Origin: Saccharopolyspora_D taberi
GTDB taxonomy: Bacteria > Actinomycetota > Actinomycetes > Mycobacteriales > Pseudonocardiaceae
Direction of reading: 5' to 3'
Assembly (NCBI RefSeq): GCF_039534165.1
Contig: NZ_BAAAUX010000010.1
Location: 62,001-126,000, forward strand
DNA length: 64,000 nucleotides
The notes under the pieces are model-generated. The model was not told where the DNA came from and searched no databases. It saw nothing but the letters and a program-made list of their open reading frames with translations. The position numbers were made by a program, and so were the translations under genes. Shown here piece by piece: positions 1-7,911 of this stretch (its first letter is position 1; each line of letters starts with the position of its first letter).

Positions 1-259
1 CGATCGAGTACAGGAAGCCGTCGTAGCCCTTGACCGCGATAGCGCCCGCGATGCCCAGGAACGACGCGGCGGACAGGTAGTCACCGGAGAGCGCGATGCC
101 GTTCTGCGCGCCGCTGAACGAACCGCCTGCCGCGAAATAGTCGCTGGAGGTGTTCTGGCTGCTCGCCCGGTAGACCACGAACAGCGTGATCAGCACGAAC
201 ACGACGAAGATGCCGGTGTTGACCAGGGCACCTTCGGACGGGAGCAGGGTTGGGTTCAT
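1..259 (-). CDS. Sodium/solute symporter, cation-acetate (ActP-like) type, N-terminal part
   Basis: This is the first 86 codons of a leftward gene that runs off the window. The protein begins MNPTLLPSEGALVN, followed by a hydrophobic segment at about residues 13-31 and then the stretch YRASSQNTSSDYFAAGGSFS. That stretch and the following NGIALSGDYLSAASFLG are typical of the first loop and second helix of acetate/pyruvate permeases of the SSS family. The ATG overlaps the stop of the DUF485 gene by four bases (ATGA), the usual arrangement for the yjcH-actP pair. It probably imports short-chain monocarboxylates with sodium. The family is clear; the substrate is inferred from the partner gene. 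Confidence 0.85.
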   Translation of the reverse strand, partial: MNPTLLPSEGALVNTGIFVVFVLITLFVVYRASSQNTSSDYFAAGGSFSGAQNGIALSGDYLSAASFLGIAGAIAVKGYDGFLYSI

Positions 260-675
260 CGCTGGTCACCGACCGCCTCGCGGCGGATCTCCTCGATCTC
301 GGGGTCGACGTGCTTGCGGGCGAACCGGCCGTAGAGCGCGGTGATGATCAGCGTGGTCGCGAACTGGCCGACGCCCATGACCAGTCCGACGTTGACCTCG
401 CCGTACAGGCGCTGGGCCATGAATTCCGGAGCGTAGGCCGCGAGCAGCACGTAACCCACGTACCAGAGGAGGAATAACGCGGTCATCGGGAAAACGAACG
501 ATTTCACGCGGCGGCGGAGTCGCCGGAATTCCGGGCTTTGCCGGATCGCGTGGAAATCGGGACCGTCCGATGTGCTCCGCACCGAGCTCTTGTCGATTCC
601 GCCGAAGGCTTCCCGCGCTTTTCCTGCCTGGTCACGGGGCTGCCCGCGCAGCGCGGATGGCGTTGCGTTGCTCAT
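256..675 (-). CDS. DUF485 (YjcH-like) inner-membrane protein
   Basis: A 139-residue protein with a charged N-terminal half and two membrane helices (FPMTALFLLWYVGYVLLAAY at about residues 70-89 and a second at about 100-122). The segment SPEFRRLRRRVKSFVFPMT is typical of DUF485. Family members are encoded directly upstream of actP-type symporters and are thought to assist them, and the stop here overlaps the symporter start by four bases. An in-frame extension to the right lacks coding character, so the ATG at 675 is used. Confidence 0.85.
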   Translation of the reverse strand: MSNATPSALRGQPRDQAGKAREAFGGIDKSSVRSTSDGPDFHAIRQSPEFRRLRRRVKSFVFPMTALFLLWYVGYVLLAAYAPEFMAQRLYGEVNVGLVMGVGQFATTLIITALYGRFARKHVDPEIEEIRREAVGDQR

Positions 676-1403
676 GCGTCCTTCCTGGGGGCTGCGCCGG
701 AGCCGCCGGGGGCGGCGGATGGGGTCTCGTGCGGCGGGGAAATCTAACCACTTCCGTCGCCGGTTCAACAGTGTGGTGAGGACCACCGGTGAGGCCATTT
801 GCGGGTCGCAGGCTTGATGAAAACGTGACCTCGGGGAGCACCGGCGACGGCCCCTCGGCCCTGCCCGTACACAGTTTTCCCAGTTCGGGGGCTGCTTGCC
901 GGTGAGTGACACTGGTGCGAACGGCCGGTACGGTCTCGTTGCAGAGCTGTGAGAAAAGCGCCCGCACTGGGCTGAACGGGTGAAATCAGCTCGACGGTCG
1001 CACGCTGCTGAGGACCCGTGCTGCGGGGTTGCAACGTTTCGTCGGCCGGATTGTTGAAAACGCCCCCAGTGCTTTCGCCGCTGTCGGGGCTTATAGTGCT
1101 TGGGCACTGAAAGCCAGTCACCCCGGCGTGCGGCTCCTCGGTTCGATGTCCGGCGTGCGGAAACCGTCGCTCGCGGCGATCCGGTAACGCTGAGTATCGA
1201 TTGAACCTGCACCGGTAAGGTGCGGTTCCGCAAGGGGCTTTGCGGTGGCGGTGCTGGTTTTCCGTCAAGCCCCCGACCGCTCCAGACGACGATTGCGGGA
1301 TCGCACGCATGCGCCGTTCTCCCACGCCTCGCCCGCCCGCGCGGCTCCACCCCCGCCCTGAGCAGCACCGCAGCCGCGGCGCTTCGACAGGAGGGTGCTC
1401 GTG
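676..1403. other. Divergent intergenic region with no gene
   Basis: This 728-bp stretch separates the leftward DUF485/symporter pair from the rightward conservon and must hold both promoters. I see no convincing coding frame. An AGTGC-TTGG-GCACT palindrome (1095-1108), directly after TTATAGT, is the clearest structured element and could be an operator or promoter element for the conservon. The rest shows nothing recognisable. Confidence 0.5.
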
Positions 1404-4400
1404 ATGGCGTCCGGTGGTGCCGGCAGGTTCGCCGCCGCCACCGAGTGGCGGAACTGGTCGCTGACGACGAAGCTGGCCGCCGTCGTGCTGGTGCCGGTGA
1501 TCTTCGCGATCACGCTCGGTGTCGGGCAGATCCGCTGGCAGGTCGGGCAGGCCGACGAGTACGACCGGGTCGGCAAGGTGGTCGACGCGGTCGACCGCAT
1601 CGAGCCGCTGATCCTCAGCGCGCAGGAGGAGCGCACCAACGCGGTGGAGTTCCTGACCGGCTCGGCCGGACCCGAGGTCCTCGACCGGCAGGCCGCGGTG
1701 GTCGACTCGGCCGCGCAGGCGACGCACGAGGTGATGGCCGACCGGGACGCCTACAGCGAAGTCGTCCAGGAGCGCTACGCCGAGCTGCGAACCCAGCTCG
1801 ACCAGCTCGCCGGCCTCCGCGCGCAGGTGCGGGCCAAGCAGCTCCCCCCGCCCGCGGCGATCGACGGCTACAGCAGGCTGGTGACCGCGGTGCTGTCCCT
1901 GGACCTCGCGCTGACCAGCACCGTCGCCGACCGCAACCTCTCCAGCACCTCCGCGGCAATGCAGGACATGGTGGTCCTGATGGAGGAGGTCCGGCTCCAG
2001 CAGGCGTGGGTGCTCACCGGCCTGGTCGACGGCGAGATCCGCCAGCCCGCGGTGGACGCCCTGCTCGGCTCCCGCGCCCGGCTGCTGAACAAGATCACCG
2101 AAGCCCGCGCCACGGTCGCCACGCACTGGCAGCAGCGGCTCGACCAGACGTTGAGCGCCCCGGCGATCCGCGACCGCAACATGATGCTGCAGGCGATCCT
2201 GGTCGAGAGCACCGACGACAAGGCCAGCGGCAGCTACTCGGTCTCGCACGACCAGTGGAACTCGCGCACCGACGAGGTCATCACGCTGATCGACGACGGT
2301 CACGACGACCTGGCCGCCGAGATCCGCGGCATCGCCTTCAAGCTGGAGGACGACGCCAGCAACGCCGCCGGTTGGGACTCGGTGCTGCTGCTGTCGGCGC
2401 TGATCCTGGCCGCGGCGGTCATCATCACCTTCGCCCGCCAGCTGCTCGGCTCGCTGCGCGAGCTGCGGCGCGGCGCCCTCGACTCGGCGCACCGCGGGCT
2501 TCCCGAGGTGGTGTCCGGAATCCGGCAGGGCCGCCAGGTCGCCGACGAGCTGCCGCCGGTGCGGGTCGACACCGAGGAGGAGGTCGGGCAGGTCGCCAGG
2601 GCCTTCGACGAGGTGAACCGGCAGGCGATCCGGCTGGCCGTCGAGCAGGCGTCGCTGCGGCGCGGTTACTCCGAGGCGTTCGTCAGCGTCTCGCGGCGGA
2701 GCCAGAGCCTGCTGGAGCGCCAGTTGCGGCTGTTCGAGGAGCTGGAGAAAGACGAGGAGGACCCGGACCAGCTGGCCCGCCTGTTCCAGCTCGACCACCT
2801 CGCGACCCGGATGCGCCGCAACAACGAGAACCTGATGGTGCTGTCCGGTTCGGACCTGGCGCGCCGCTTCTACCAGCCCACCGACCTCGCCGACGTGCTG
2901 CGCGCCGCGGTGTCGGAGATCGAGCAGTACCCGCGGGTCGTCGTGCAGCCGCCGCCCGCGGTGAAGCTGGTCGGTCACGCCGCCAGCGACCTGGTGCGGC
3001 TGGTGGCCGAACTCCTGGACAACGCGGCGAACTTCTCCTCGCCGGACACCTCGGTGACGGTGTCGAGCTACCAGCCGGGCGATGGTTCGGTCGTGCTCGA
3101 CGTCCTCGACGAGGGCATCGGCATGGGCGACCGGGACCTCGCCGCCGCCAACGAGCGGCTGGCGCGGGTCGACGAGGACGACCTGGCGACCTCGCGGCGG
3201 ATGGGCCTGTTCGTCGTCGGTCGGCTCGCGGTGCGCCACGGCATCCGGGTGGAACTGCACGGCGGCCCGGACGTCGAGGGCGTCCGCGCGACCGCGGTGA
3301 TCCCGGCCGAGCACGTGGCTTCCGCCGAGACCCCGAAGACCCCGCCGCCACCGGCCTTGGGCGGGCAGCGCAACGGCAGCTCGCACCACGACGTTCCGAA
3401 CGCGGTGCCGATCCCCGAGCAGTCGGCGGGCGAGCACTCCGGCCCGATCGATTCGGGCTCGGCGCTGCCCCGGCGCGAGTCGACCGGCGGGTACGAGATC
3501 GGCTCGTTGCCGAAGCGGGAGCCGGCCGCCGGGCTGGGCTCCGGGGATGCGCTGCCCAGGCGGGAACCCGCGCTGGGTTCCGAGGACGCCTTGCCGAAGC
3601 GGGAACCCGCGGCCGGGCTGGGTTCCGGTGACGAGCTGCCGAGGCGGGAACCGGCCGCCGGGCTCGGATCCGGCGACGAGCTGCCGAAGCGGGAACCCGC
3701 GGCCGGGCTTGGATCCGGTGGCGAGCTGCCGAAGCGGACCGCGCGGCAGAGCTTCGACTCGGGGCCGCAGCCCGCGATGTCGGACGCCGCGGCGCTGTTC
3801 GAGCCCTCCTCGCCGGACCCCCAATCGCTCTCGGAACCCCATTCGTTCTCCGAACCCCAGTCGCTGTCCGAACCGCAGCCGTTCACGCCGGACCCGCAGC
3901 CGTTCCCGGAACAGCCCGCCGAGCAGACGGCGAACCTGTTCAGCCCGGTGCTCGGGGAGTCCGCGCTGGACATCCCGCAGCAGCCGCGCACGGTGTCACC
4001 GGACTTCCCACCGGCGTGGCCCGAACGGCCCGAGCCGGAGACCGCCGCCGAGCCGTCGGTCTTCGAGGACGTCTCCACCCAGTGGTTCCAGCCCGCGGAC
4101 CCCGAGGCGCTGGCGCAGACCGGCCAGCACGACTTCGCCTGGCCGGACCCGGAGGCGGATCCGCTCGGCGGCGGAACTCCCGGGGACGCCGGAACCGAGG
4201 AGCCCGACGACGCCGGGCTGCCCGGCTCGTCCGGCTACGCCGAGTTGGCCGGGGAGGCAGGCATGAGCGAGGAACCCGCACCCCTCACCGCGTCCGGGCT
4301 GCCCCAGCGGACCCCGCGCGATTCCGCGGCGCGCAGCGCGACCGACGTGAGCCGCGAGTTCTCGGAGCGCTACAACGGCGTCCGGTTCGGGCAGTCCGAA

Positions 4401-4697
4401 CCCGACGACGCTCAGGAAGAACCGGACACCAGCGGGCAGGACGCGTGGAACTTCGCCGCCGACGACGCCCGCCGGGCGGCGGAGGCCGCGGCGTCCTCGC
4501 AGCCCACCTCGTTCACCGAAGCCGGGCTCCCGCGCCGCACCCCGAAGGCGCAGCTGGCCCCCGGAAGCATCGCCGCCGGCCCGGAAGACGACGGCGGCGG
4601 ACTGTTCGAGCGCAACGCGGACGAACTCCGCAGTCGCCTGGCCGACTTCCAGAGCGGTGCCCGCCGGGGTCGGCACCGCGCGCCCGACGAGGGCTGA
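1404..4697 (+). CDS. cvnA: Conservon sensor protein: NIT-domain histidine-kinase-like CvnA
   Basis: About 1,097 residues. A membrane helix lies near residues 25-45, then a largely helical extracellular region of the nitrate/nitrite-sensing (NIT) type, a second helix near 325-345, a HAMP-like linker, and a kinase core. The core has an H-box-like LDHLATRMRR, an N-box LVAELLDNAANF, and ATP-lid glycines in DEGIGMG and GLFVVGRLA. The C-terminal 450 residues are disordered and Pro/Glu-rich, with a 15-residue repeat. CvnA proteins act in the membrane with CvnB-D to control antibiotic production and development in streptomycetes. AGGAGG at 1389-1394 fits ATG 1404 or GTG 1401. It is the first gene of the cvn operon. 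Confidence 0.9.
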   Translation: MASGGAGRFAAATEWRNWSLTTKLAAVVLVPVIFAITLGVGQIRWQVGQADEYDRVGKVVDAVDRIEPLILSAQEERTNAVEFLTGSAGPEVLDRQAAVVDSAAQATHEVMADRDAYSEVVQERYAELRTQLDQLAGLRAQVRAKQLPPPAAIDGYSRLVTAVLSLDLALTSTVADRNLSSTSAAMQDMVVLMEEVRLQQAWVLTGLVDGEIRQPAVDALLGSRARLLNKITEARATVATHWQQRLDQTLSAPAIRDRNMMLQAILVESTDDKASGSYSVSHDQWNSRTDEVITLIDDGHDDLAAEIRGIAFKLEDDASNAAGWDSVLLLSALILAAAVIITFARQLLGSLRELRRGALDSAHRGLPEVVSGIRQGRQVADELPPVRVDTEEEVGQVARAFDEVNRQAIRLAVEQASLRRGYSEAFVSVSRRSQSLLERQLRLFEELEKDEEDPDQLARLFQLDHLATRMRRNNENLMVLSGSDLARRFYQPTDLADVLRAAVSEIEQYPRVVVQPPPAVKLVGHAASDLVRLVAELLDNAANFSSPDTSVTVSSYQPGDGSVVLDVLDEGIGMGDRDLAAANERLARVDEDDLATSRRMGLFVVGRLAVRHGIRVELHGGPDVEGVRATAVIPAEHVASAETPKTPPPPALGGQRNGSSHHDVPNAVPIPEQSAGEHSGPIDSGSALPRRESTGGYEIGSLPKREPAAGLGSGDALPRREPALGSEDALPKREPAAGLGSGDELPRREPAAGLGSGDELPKREPAAGLGSGGELPKRTARQSFDSGPQPAMSDAAALFEPSSPDPQSLSEPHSFSEPQSLSEPQPFTPDPQPFPEQPAEQTANLFSPVLGESALDIPQQPRTVSPDFPPAWPERPEPETAAEPSVFEDVSTQWFQPADPEALAQTGQHDFAWPDPEADPLGGGTPGDAGTEEPDDAGLPGSSGYAELAGEAGMSEEPAPLTASGLPQRTPRDSAARSATDVSREFSERYNGVRFGQSEPDDAQEEPDTSGQDAWNFAADDARRAAEAAASSQPTSFTEAGLPRRTPKAQLAPGSIAAGPEDDGGGLFERNADELRSRLADFQSGARRGRHRAPDEG
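3503..3737 (+). repeat. 45-bp in-frame tandem repeat in cvnA
   Basis: Five imperfect copies encode the 15-residue unit LP(K/R)REPAAGLGSGDE; the last three are spaced exactly 45 bp apart ('gagctgccga' at 3633, 3678 and 3723). One copy is shortened (EPALGSED). The repeats lie in the disordered tail after the ATPase domain and could vary in number between strains. Confidence 0.9.
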
Positions 4698-4708
4698 CGG
4701 AGGTCACC

Positions 4709-4768
4709 ATGACAGCGATCCCCACCGCGCACCATGATCACCTCGGCGACAATCAGGAGGTTGCATGA
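4709..4768 (+). CDS. 19-codon mini-ORF coupled to cvnB
   Basis: ATG at 4709 has its own GGAGG (4699-4703, five bases away) and encodes MTAIPTAHHDHLGDNQEVA. Its TGA overlaps the cvnB ATG (ATGA at 4765-4768), and the cvnB ribosome-binding site AGGAGG (4755-4760) lies inside its last codons. This arrangement suggests translational coupling, as in a leader peptide. No homolog is known to me. It may simply initiate translation through the cvnA-cvnB junction. Confidence 0.5.
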   Translation: MTAIPTAHHDHLGDNQEVA

Positions 4769-5202
4769 CTGCCCAGGAGACGATTTCCCGCAGGTTCGGC
4801 TGGCTGGTCACCGACTTCACCGAACGCGTGGCCGGCGTGGCGCACGCGATCGTCGTGTCCGCCGATGGCCTGCTGCTGACCGCGTCCGCGAAGCTGCCCA
4901 GGGACCGGGCGGACCAGCTGGCCGCGGTGGCGTCCGGTCTGCTGAGCCTCACCCAGGGTTCGGCGAAGTGCTTCGAGGCGGGCCGGGTCATCCAGACCAT
5001 CGTCGAGATGCAGCGCGGCACCCTGCTGCAGATGGGCATCAGCGACGGGTCTTGCCTGACCGTGCTTGCCGCACCGCAGTGCGACATGGGGCTGATCGCC
5101 TACGAGATGACCATGCTCGTGGAACGCGTCGGCCAGATGCTCACCCCGGAGATCCGGTCGCAGCTGCAGGGCACGGGCGCGGTGACGGGCCAGTTGGTGT
5201 GA
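4765..5202 (+). CDS. cvnB: Conservon roadblock/LC7-domain protein CvnB
   Basis: 145 residues forming a single roadblock/LC7 (MglB-like) domain: an N-terminal helix, then GVAHAIVVSADGLLLTAS, where ADGLLL is the usual strand-turn-strand, and a C-terminal helix. In the family the dimer regulates the partner GTPase CvnD, as MglB acts on MglA. AGGAGG sits four bases before the ATG. The gene is followed after only 7 bp by cvnC. It is cytoplasmic and has no unusual features apart from the coupled mini-ORF at its start. Confidence 0.93.
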   Translation: MTAQETISRRFGWLVTDFTERVAGVAHAIVVSADGLLLTASAKLPRDRADQLAAVASGLLSLTQGSAKCFEAGRVIQTIVEMQRGTLLQMGISDGSCLTVLAAPQCDMGLIAYEMTMLVERVGQMLTPEIRSQLQGTGAVTGQLV

Positions 5203-5209
5203 GGCGCAG

Positions 5210-5719
5210 ATGAGCGAACGAAGACCTGATGACGACTCCTTCGCCGAGGTGCTCGACGGCTTCACCTTCACGGGGAAGCGGCGCAAGAAGCGCGGCGAGC
5301 AGCGTGCCGAACGCCAGGAGCCGGAGCAGGCACCCAGGCAGGAGGAGCCGGGACCGGTTGCCGAGGAGGAACCGGTCGAGCCCGCCGCGTCGAGCATCCG
5401 CTCCTACACCTGGACCGGTGGCCGGACCCGGTCCAACCACCAGCTGGAGCTGGAAACGCTGGTCTCGACCGGTGACGCCCACCAGCCGGACGCGGTGCTG
5501 CGGCTGGAGCACCAGTCCATCGCCGAGCTGTGCAGGCACCCCCGATCCGTCGCGGAGGTCGGCGCCCTGCTGTCCATCCCGATCGGGGTGGCCAGGGTGC
5601 TGCTCGCCGACATGGCCGACCTGGGGCTGATCACCGTTCACCAGACGGTGTCCGAAAGCGGTAGCGCACCACACCTGATGTTGATGGAAAGGGTATTGAG
5701 TGGACTCCGTCGGCTATAG
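5210..5719 (+). CDS. cvnC: Conservon DUF742 protein CvnC
   Basis: 169 residues. The N-terminal 60 are charged and probably disordered, including KRRKKRGEQRAER. The DUF742 domain follows (SSIRSYTWTGGRTRS, then a winged-helix-like region with LSIPIGVARVLLADMADLGLI). The family is the third member of every conservon and may serve as an adaptor between kinase, roadblock protein and GTPase. The end overlaps cvnD by 20 bases, so the two are translationally linked. Confidence 0.92.
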   Translation: MSERRPDDDSFAEVLDGFTFTGKRRKKRGEQRAERQEPEQAPRQEEPGPVAEEEPVEPAASSIRSYTWTGGRTRSNHQLELETLVSTGDAHQPDAVLRLEHQSIAELCRHPRSVAEVGALLSIPIGVARVLLADMADLGLITVHQTVSESGSAPHLMLMERVLSGLRRL

Positions 5720-6326
5720 AGCGCAGGGCGGCGCGGTGCCGCCGCAGGCGCAGTCGCCCCGAGGCACGACCTCGGCGAAGATCGTGGTCGCCGGTGGCTT
5801 CGGCGTCGGCAAGACGACCTTCGTGGGGTCGGTCTCCGAGATCGTGCCGCTGACCACCGAGGCGGTGATGACGGAGGCCAGCCGCGGGGTCGACGACCTG
5901 GCCGCGACGCCGAACAAGACGAGCACCACGGTCGCGATGGACTTCGGCCGGATCTCGCTGGACTCCGATCTGATCCTGTACCTGTTCGGCACGCCCGGGC
6001 AGCAGCGGTTCTGGTTCATGTGGGACGACCTGGTGCGCGGCGCCATCGGCGCGGTCGTGCTGGTCGACACCCGCAGGCTCGCGGACTCGTTCTCCGCGGT
6101 GGACTTCTTCGAGGACCGCGGTCTGCCGTACCTGATCGGCGTGAACTGCTTCGACGGGCAGCTGCTGCACTCGATCGAGCAGATCCGGGAGGCGATGGCC
6201 ATCGGGCCGGACGTGCCGATCGGTCCGTGCGACGCGCGGGACAAGGAGTCGACCAAGCAGACGCTGATCGCGTTGGTCCAGCACGCGATGCGGTGGTGGA
6301 CGCAGAAGCAGGCGCCGTTGCGCTGA
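5700..6326 (+). CDS. cvnD: Conservon small GTPase CvnD
   Basis: 208-residue MglA/Ras-like GTPase. The P-loop is GGFGVGKTTFVG (about residues 31-42), a switch II-like segment is LFGTPGQQRFWFMWDDL, and GVNCFDGQ takes the place of the NKxD motif, with asparagine and aspartate present but lysine missing, as is usual in this family. CvnD is the output component of the conservon. The GTG start overlaps the end of cvnC, and MDSVGYRAQGG precedes the domain. Transcription probably ends at the hairpin at 6338-6369. Confidence 0.93.
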   Translation: MDSVGYRAQGGAVPPQAQSPRGTTSAKIVVAGGFGVGKTTFVGSVSEIVPLTTEAVMTEASRGVDDLAATPNKTSTTVAMDFGRISLDSDLILYLFGTPGQQRFWFMWDDLVRGAIGAVVLVDTRRLADSFSAVDFFEDRGLPYLIGVNCFDGQLLHSIEQIREAMAIGPDVPIGPCDARDKESTKQTLIALVQHAMRWWTQKQAPLR

Positions 6327-6337
6327 GCGGCAACCGG

Positions 6338-6369
6338 GGTCGTGGGCGTTTGAGGGAGCGCTCACGACC
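6338..6369. terminator. Hairpin between convergent cvnD and GyrI-like gene
   Basis: GGTCGTG (6338-6344) pairs with CACGACC (6363-6369), with further partial pairing inside. There is no strong U-tract. Its place between two convergent stops supports a bidirectional terminator. Confidence 0.45.
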
Positions 6370-6386
6370 TTGTGTTTTTGCCGGCC

Positions 6387-7016
6387 TCAGCCGGTTACGG
6401 GCTGGCGCAGGATCGTCCGAAGCTTCTCGGGCGCGACCTTGCGGAAGTCGCTGAGGTAGATCTCGTGGTGCTTGCCGGTCATCCGCAGGCCGTTGGCCGG
6501 GATGAACTCGTGGTGCATCCGCGCGAGGAGACCGGCTTCGTCGTCGTACGAACCGATGTGCAGCGCCTGCACGCACCGGCCTTCGGAAAGGGTTTCGAGC
6601 CGGACCTCGTCGAGCCTGGCGGGGCGGTTCTTCCTGCCCGCCTGCGCGCGTGCGGTTTCGAGCATCGCCGGGCCGATCCAGTCCGGCACCATGATCATCA
6701 ACGTCCAGTCCCACCGGGACTTGTCGCGGCGCGCGGTGAAGAAGTCCATGTCCTCCGCCCACCACAGGCCCTCCAGCGGCATGACCACGTAGTCGCGGCC
6801 GAGTTCGTTCCTGCTCGCGAACTTGAGCTTGTACGCGACGGGGTAGAGGGCGGTGACCGCGTCGGAGAACGCCTCGGAGGTGTTCGGGTCGCCGTGCCCG
6901 TCGATCATGAGGTACTGCAGGTCCGGGACGTCCACGACGCGGAGCTCGTGATGTTTCGCCTGGTAGCAGTCGAGTTCCCGCTTGAAGTCCGGCTTCGTCG
7001 TCACACCCGGCTTCAC
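6387..7016 (-). CDS. GyrI-like small-molecule-binding domain protein
   Basis: 209 residues resembling GyrI-like/AraC effector-binding domain proteins. The N-terminal strand leads to VVDVPDLQYLMIDGHGDPN, the core has the aromatic FASRNELGRDYVVMPLEGLWW, and the end is LSEGRCVQALHIGSYDDE then YLSDFRKVAPEKLRTIL. Such proteins bind hydrophobic or cationic small molecules, and some are hydrolases. GTG at 7016 overlaps the stop of the upstream methyltransferase (GTGA), so both are translated as a pair. The ligand is unknown. Confidence 0.85.
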   Translation of the reverse strand: MKPGVTTKPDFKRELDCYQAKHHELRVVDVPDLQYLMIDGHGDPNTSEAFSDAVTALYPVAYKLKFASRNELGRDYVVMPLEGLWWAEDMDFFTARRDKSRWDWTLMIMVPDWIGPAMLETARAQAGRKNRPARLDEVRLETLSEGRCVQALHIGSYDDEAGLLARMHHEFIPANGLRMTGKHHEIYLSDFRKVAPEKLRTILRQPVTG

Positions 7017-7822
7017 TTCCGCGCCACGCCGCCGAGGAGGTTGTGCGCGCCGGTGCTCGGCGGGGTCAGCTGCGGGCCGTCGGGCCACCAGTCGAACAGG
7101 TAGCTCACGCCCGGCTCGATGAGTTCCAGGCCGCCGAACATGGCCTCGATCTCCGCGCGGGAGCGGTAGAAGCAGCTGCCCATCATCTGGTTGAAGCGGG
7201 CCTGCGACTCCGCCGCGAGCTTGGCGAGTTCGCTGCCGTCGTCGGGGTTGTACAGGTGCGAGATCGCCACGAACGAGCCCGGGGCGAGCGCGTCGATGTA
7301 GGTCCGCATGATCTCGGCCGGACCTTCTTCTTCCGTGACATGGTGCAGGGTGTTGCACTGGATCAGGCCGATCGGCCGGGAGAAGTCCAGGTTTCCCGCG
7401 ACGATCGGGTCTTCCAGGAGTTCCGCCGGGTGGCGCAGGTCCCCGACCGCGAAGTGGGTGCGGTCGTTCTCCTCCAGCAGGGCGCGGCCGTGCGCGGCCA
7501 CCGCCGGGTCGTTGTCGACGTAGACCACGTGCGCGTCGGGGTTGATGCGCTGCGCGGCCTGGTGGGTGTTCTCCGCCGTCGGAAGCCCGGATCCGAGGTC
7601 GAGGAACTGGTCGATCCCGCCCTGCGCGGCCATGAACCGCACCACCCGGATCAGCCACGCCCGGCACTGCTTGCCGACCTCGGCCGCCTCGGGCGCGAGT
7701 TCCAGGATCTTGCGGTAGACCTCGCGGTCGACCTCGAAGTTGTCCTTGCCACCCACGAACGCGTCGTAGACGCGCGCGATGCTGGGCGTGCTGGTGTCGA
7801 TCTGCGGGATGGCATCAGACAT
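7013..7822 (-). CDS. SAM-dependent methyltransferase, DUF574 (PF04672) family
   Basis: 269 residues beginning MSDAIPQIDTSTPS. The protein has IARVYDAFVGGKDNFEVDRE, which identifies the actinobacterial DUF574 family, then the SAM-binding motif FLDLGSGLPTAENTH and the acidic motif VVYVDNDP. This family is greatly expanded in streptomycetes and their relatives, often near regulators, and its substrates are mostly unknown. The ATG at 7822 matches the usual family N-terminus better than an in-frame start 33 bases upstream. Its stop overlaps the GTG of the GyrI-like gene. Confidence 0.9.
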   Translation of the reverse strand: MSDAIPQIDTSTPSIARVYDAFVGGKDNFEVDREVYRKILELAPEAAEVGKQCRAWLIRVVRFMAAQGGIDQFLDLGSGLPTAENTHQAAQRINPDAHVVYVDNDPAVAAHGRALLEENDRTHFAVGDLRHPAELLEDPIVAGNLDFSRPIGLIQCNTLHHVTEEEGPAEIMRTYIDALAPGSFVAISHLYNPDDGSELAKLAAESQARFNQMMGSCFYRSRAEIEAMFGGLELIEPGVSYLFDWWPDGPQLTPPSTGAHNLLGGVARK

Positions 7823-7911
7823 CGCGAACCACTTTCTCGGCAGGACTGATCGCACACAGCGTAGGTGTCGGTGTTTACGGGGTAAACATGACGTTTGCTC
7901 CCCTCAGCCGG

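Noticed and set aside
765..3842. A 1,025-codon open frame antisense to cvnA
   Set aside because: It is a high-GC shadow: Arg/Gly/His-rich, no family motif, no ribosome-binding site, and cvnA is unmistakable on the other strand.
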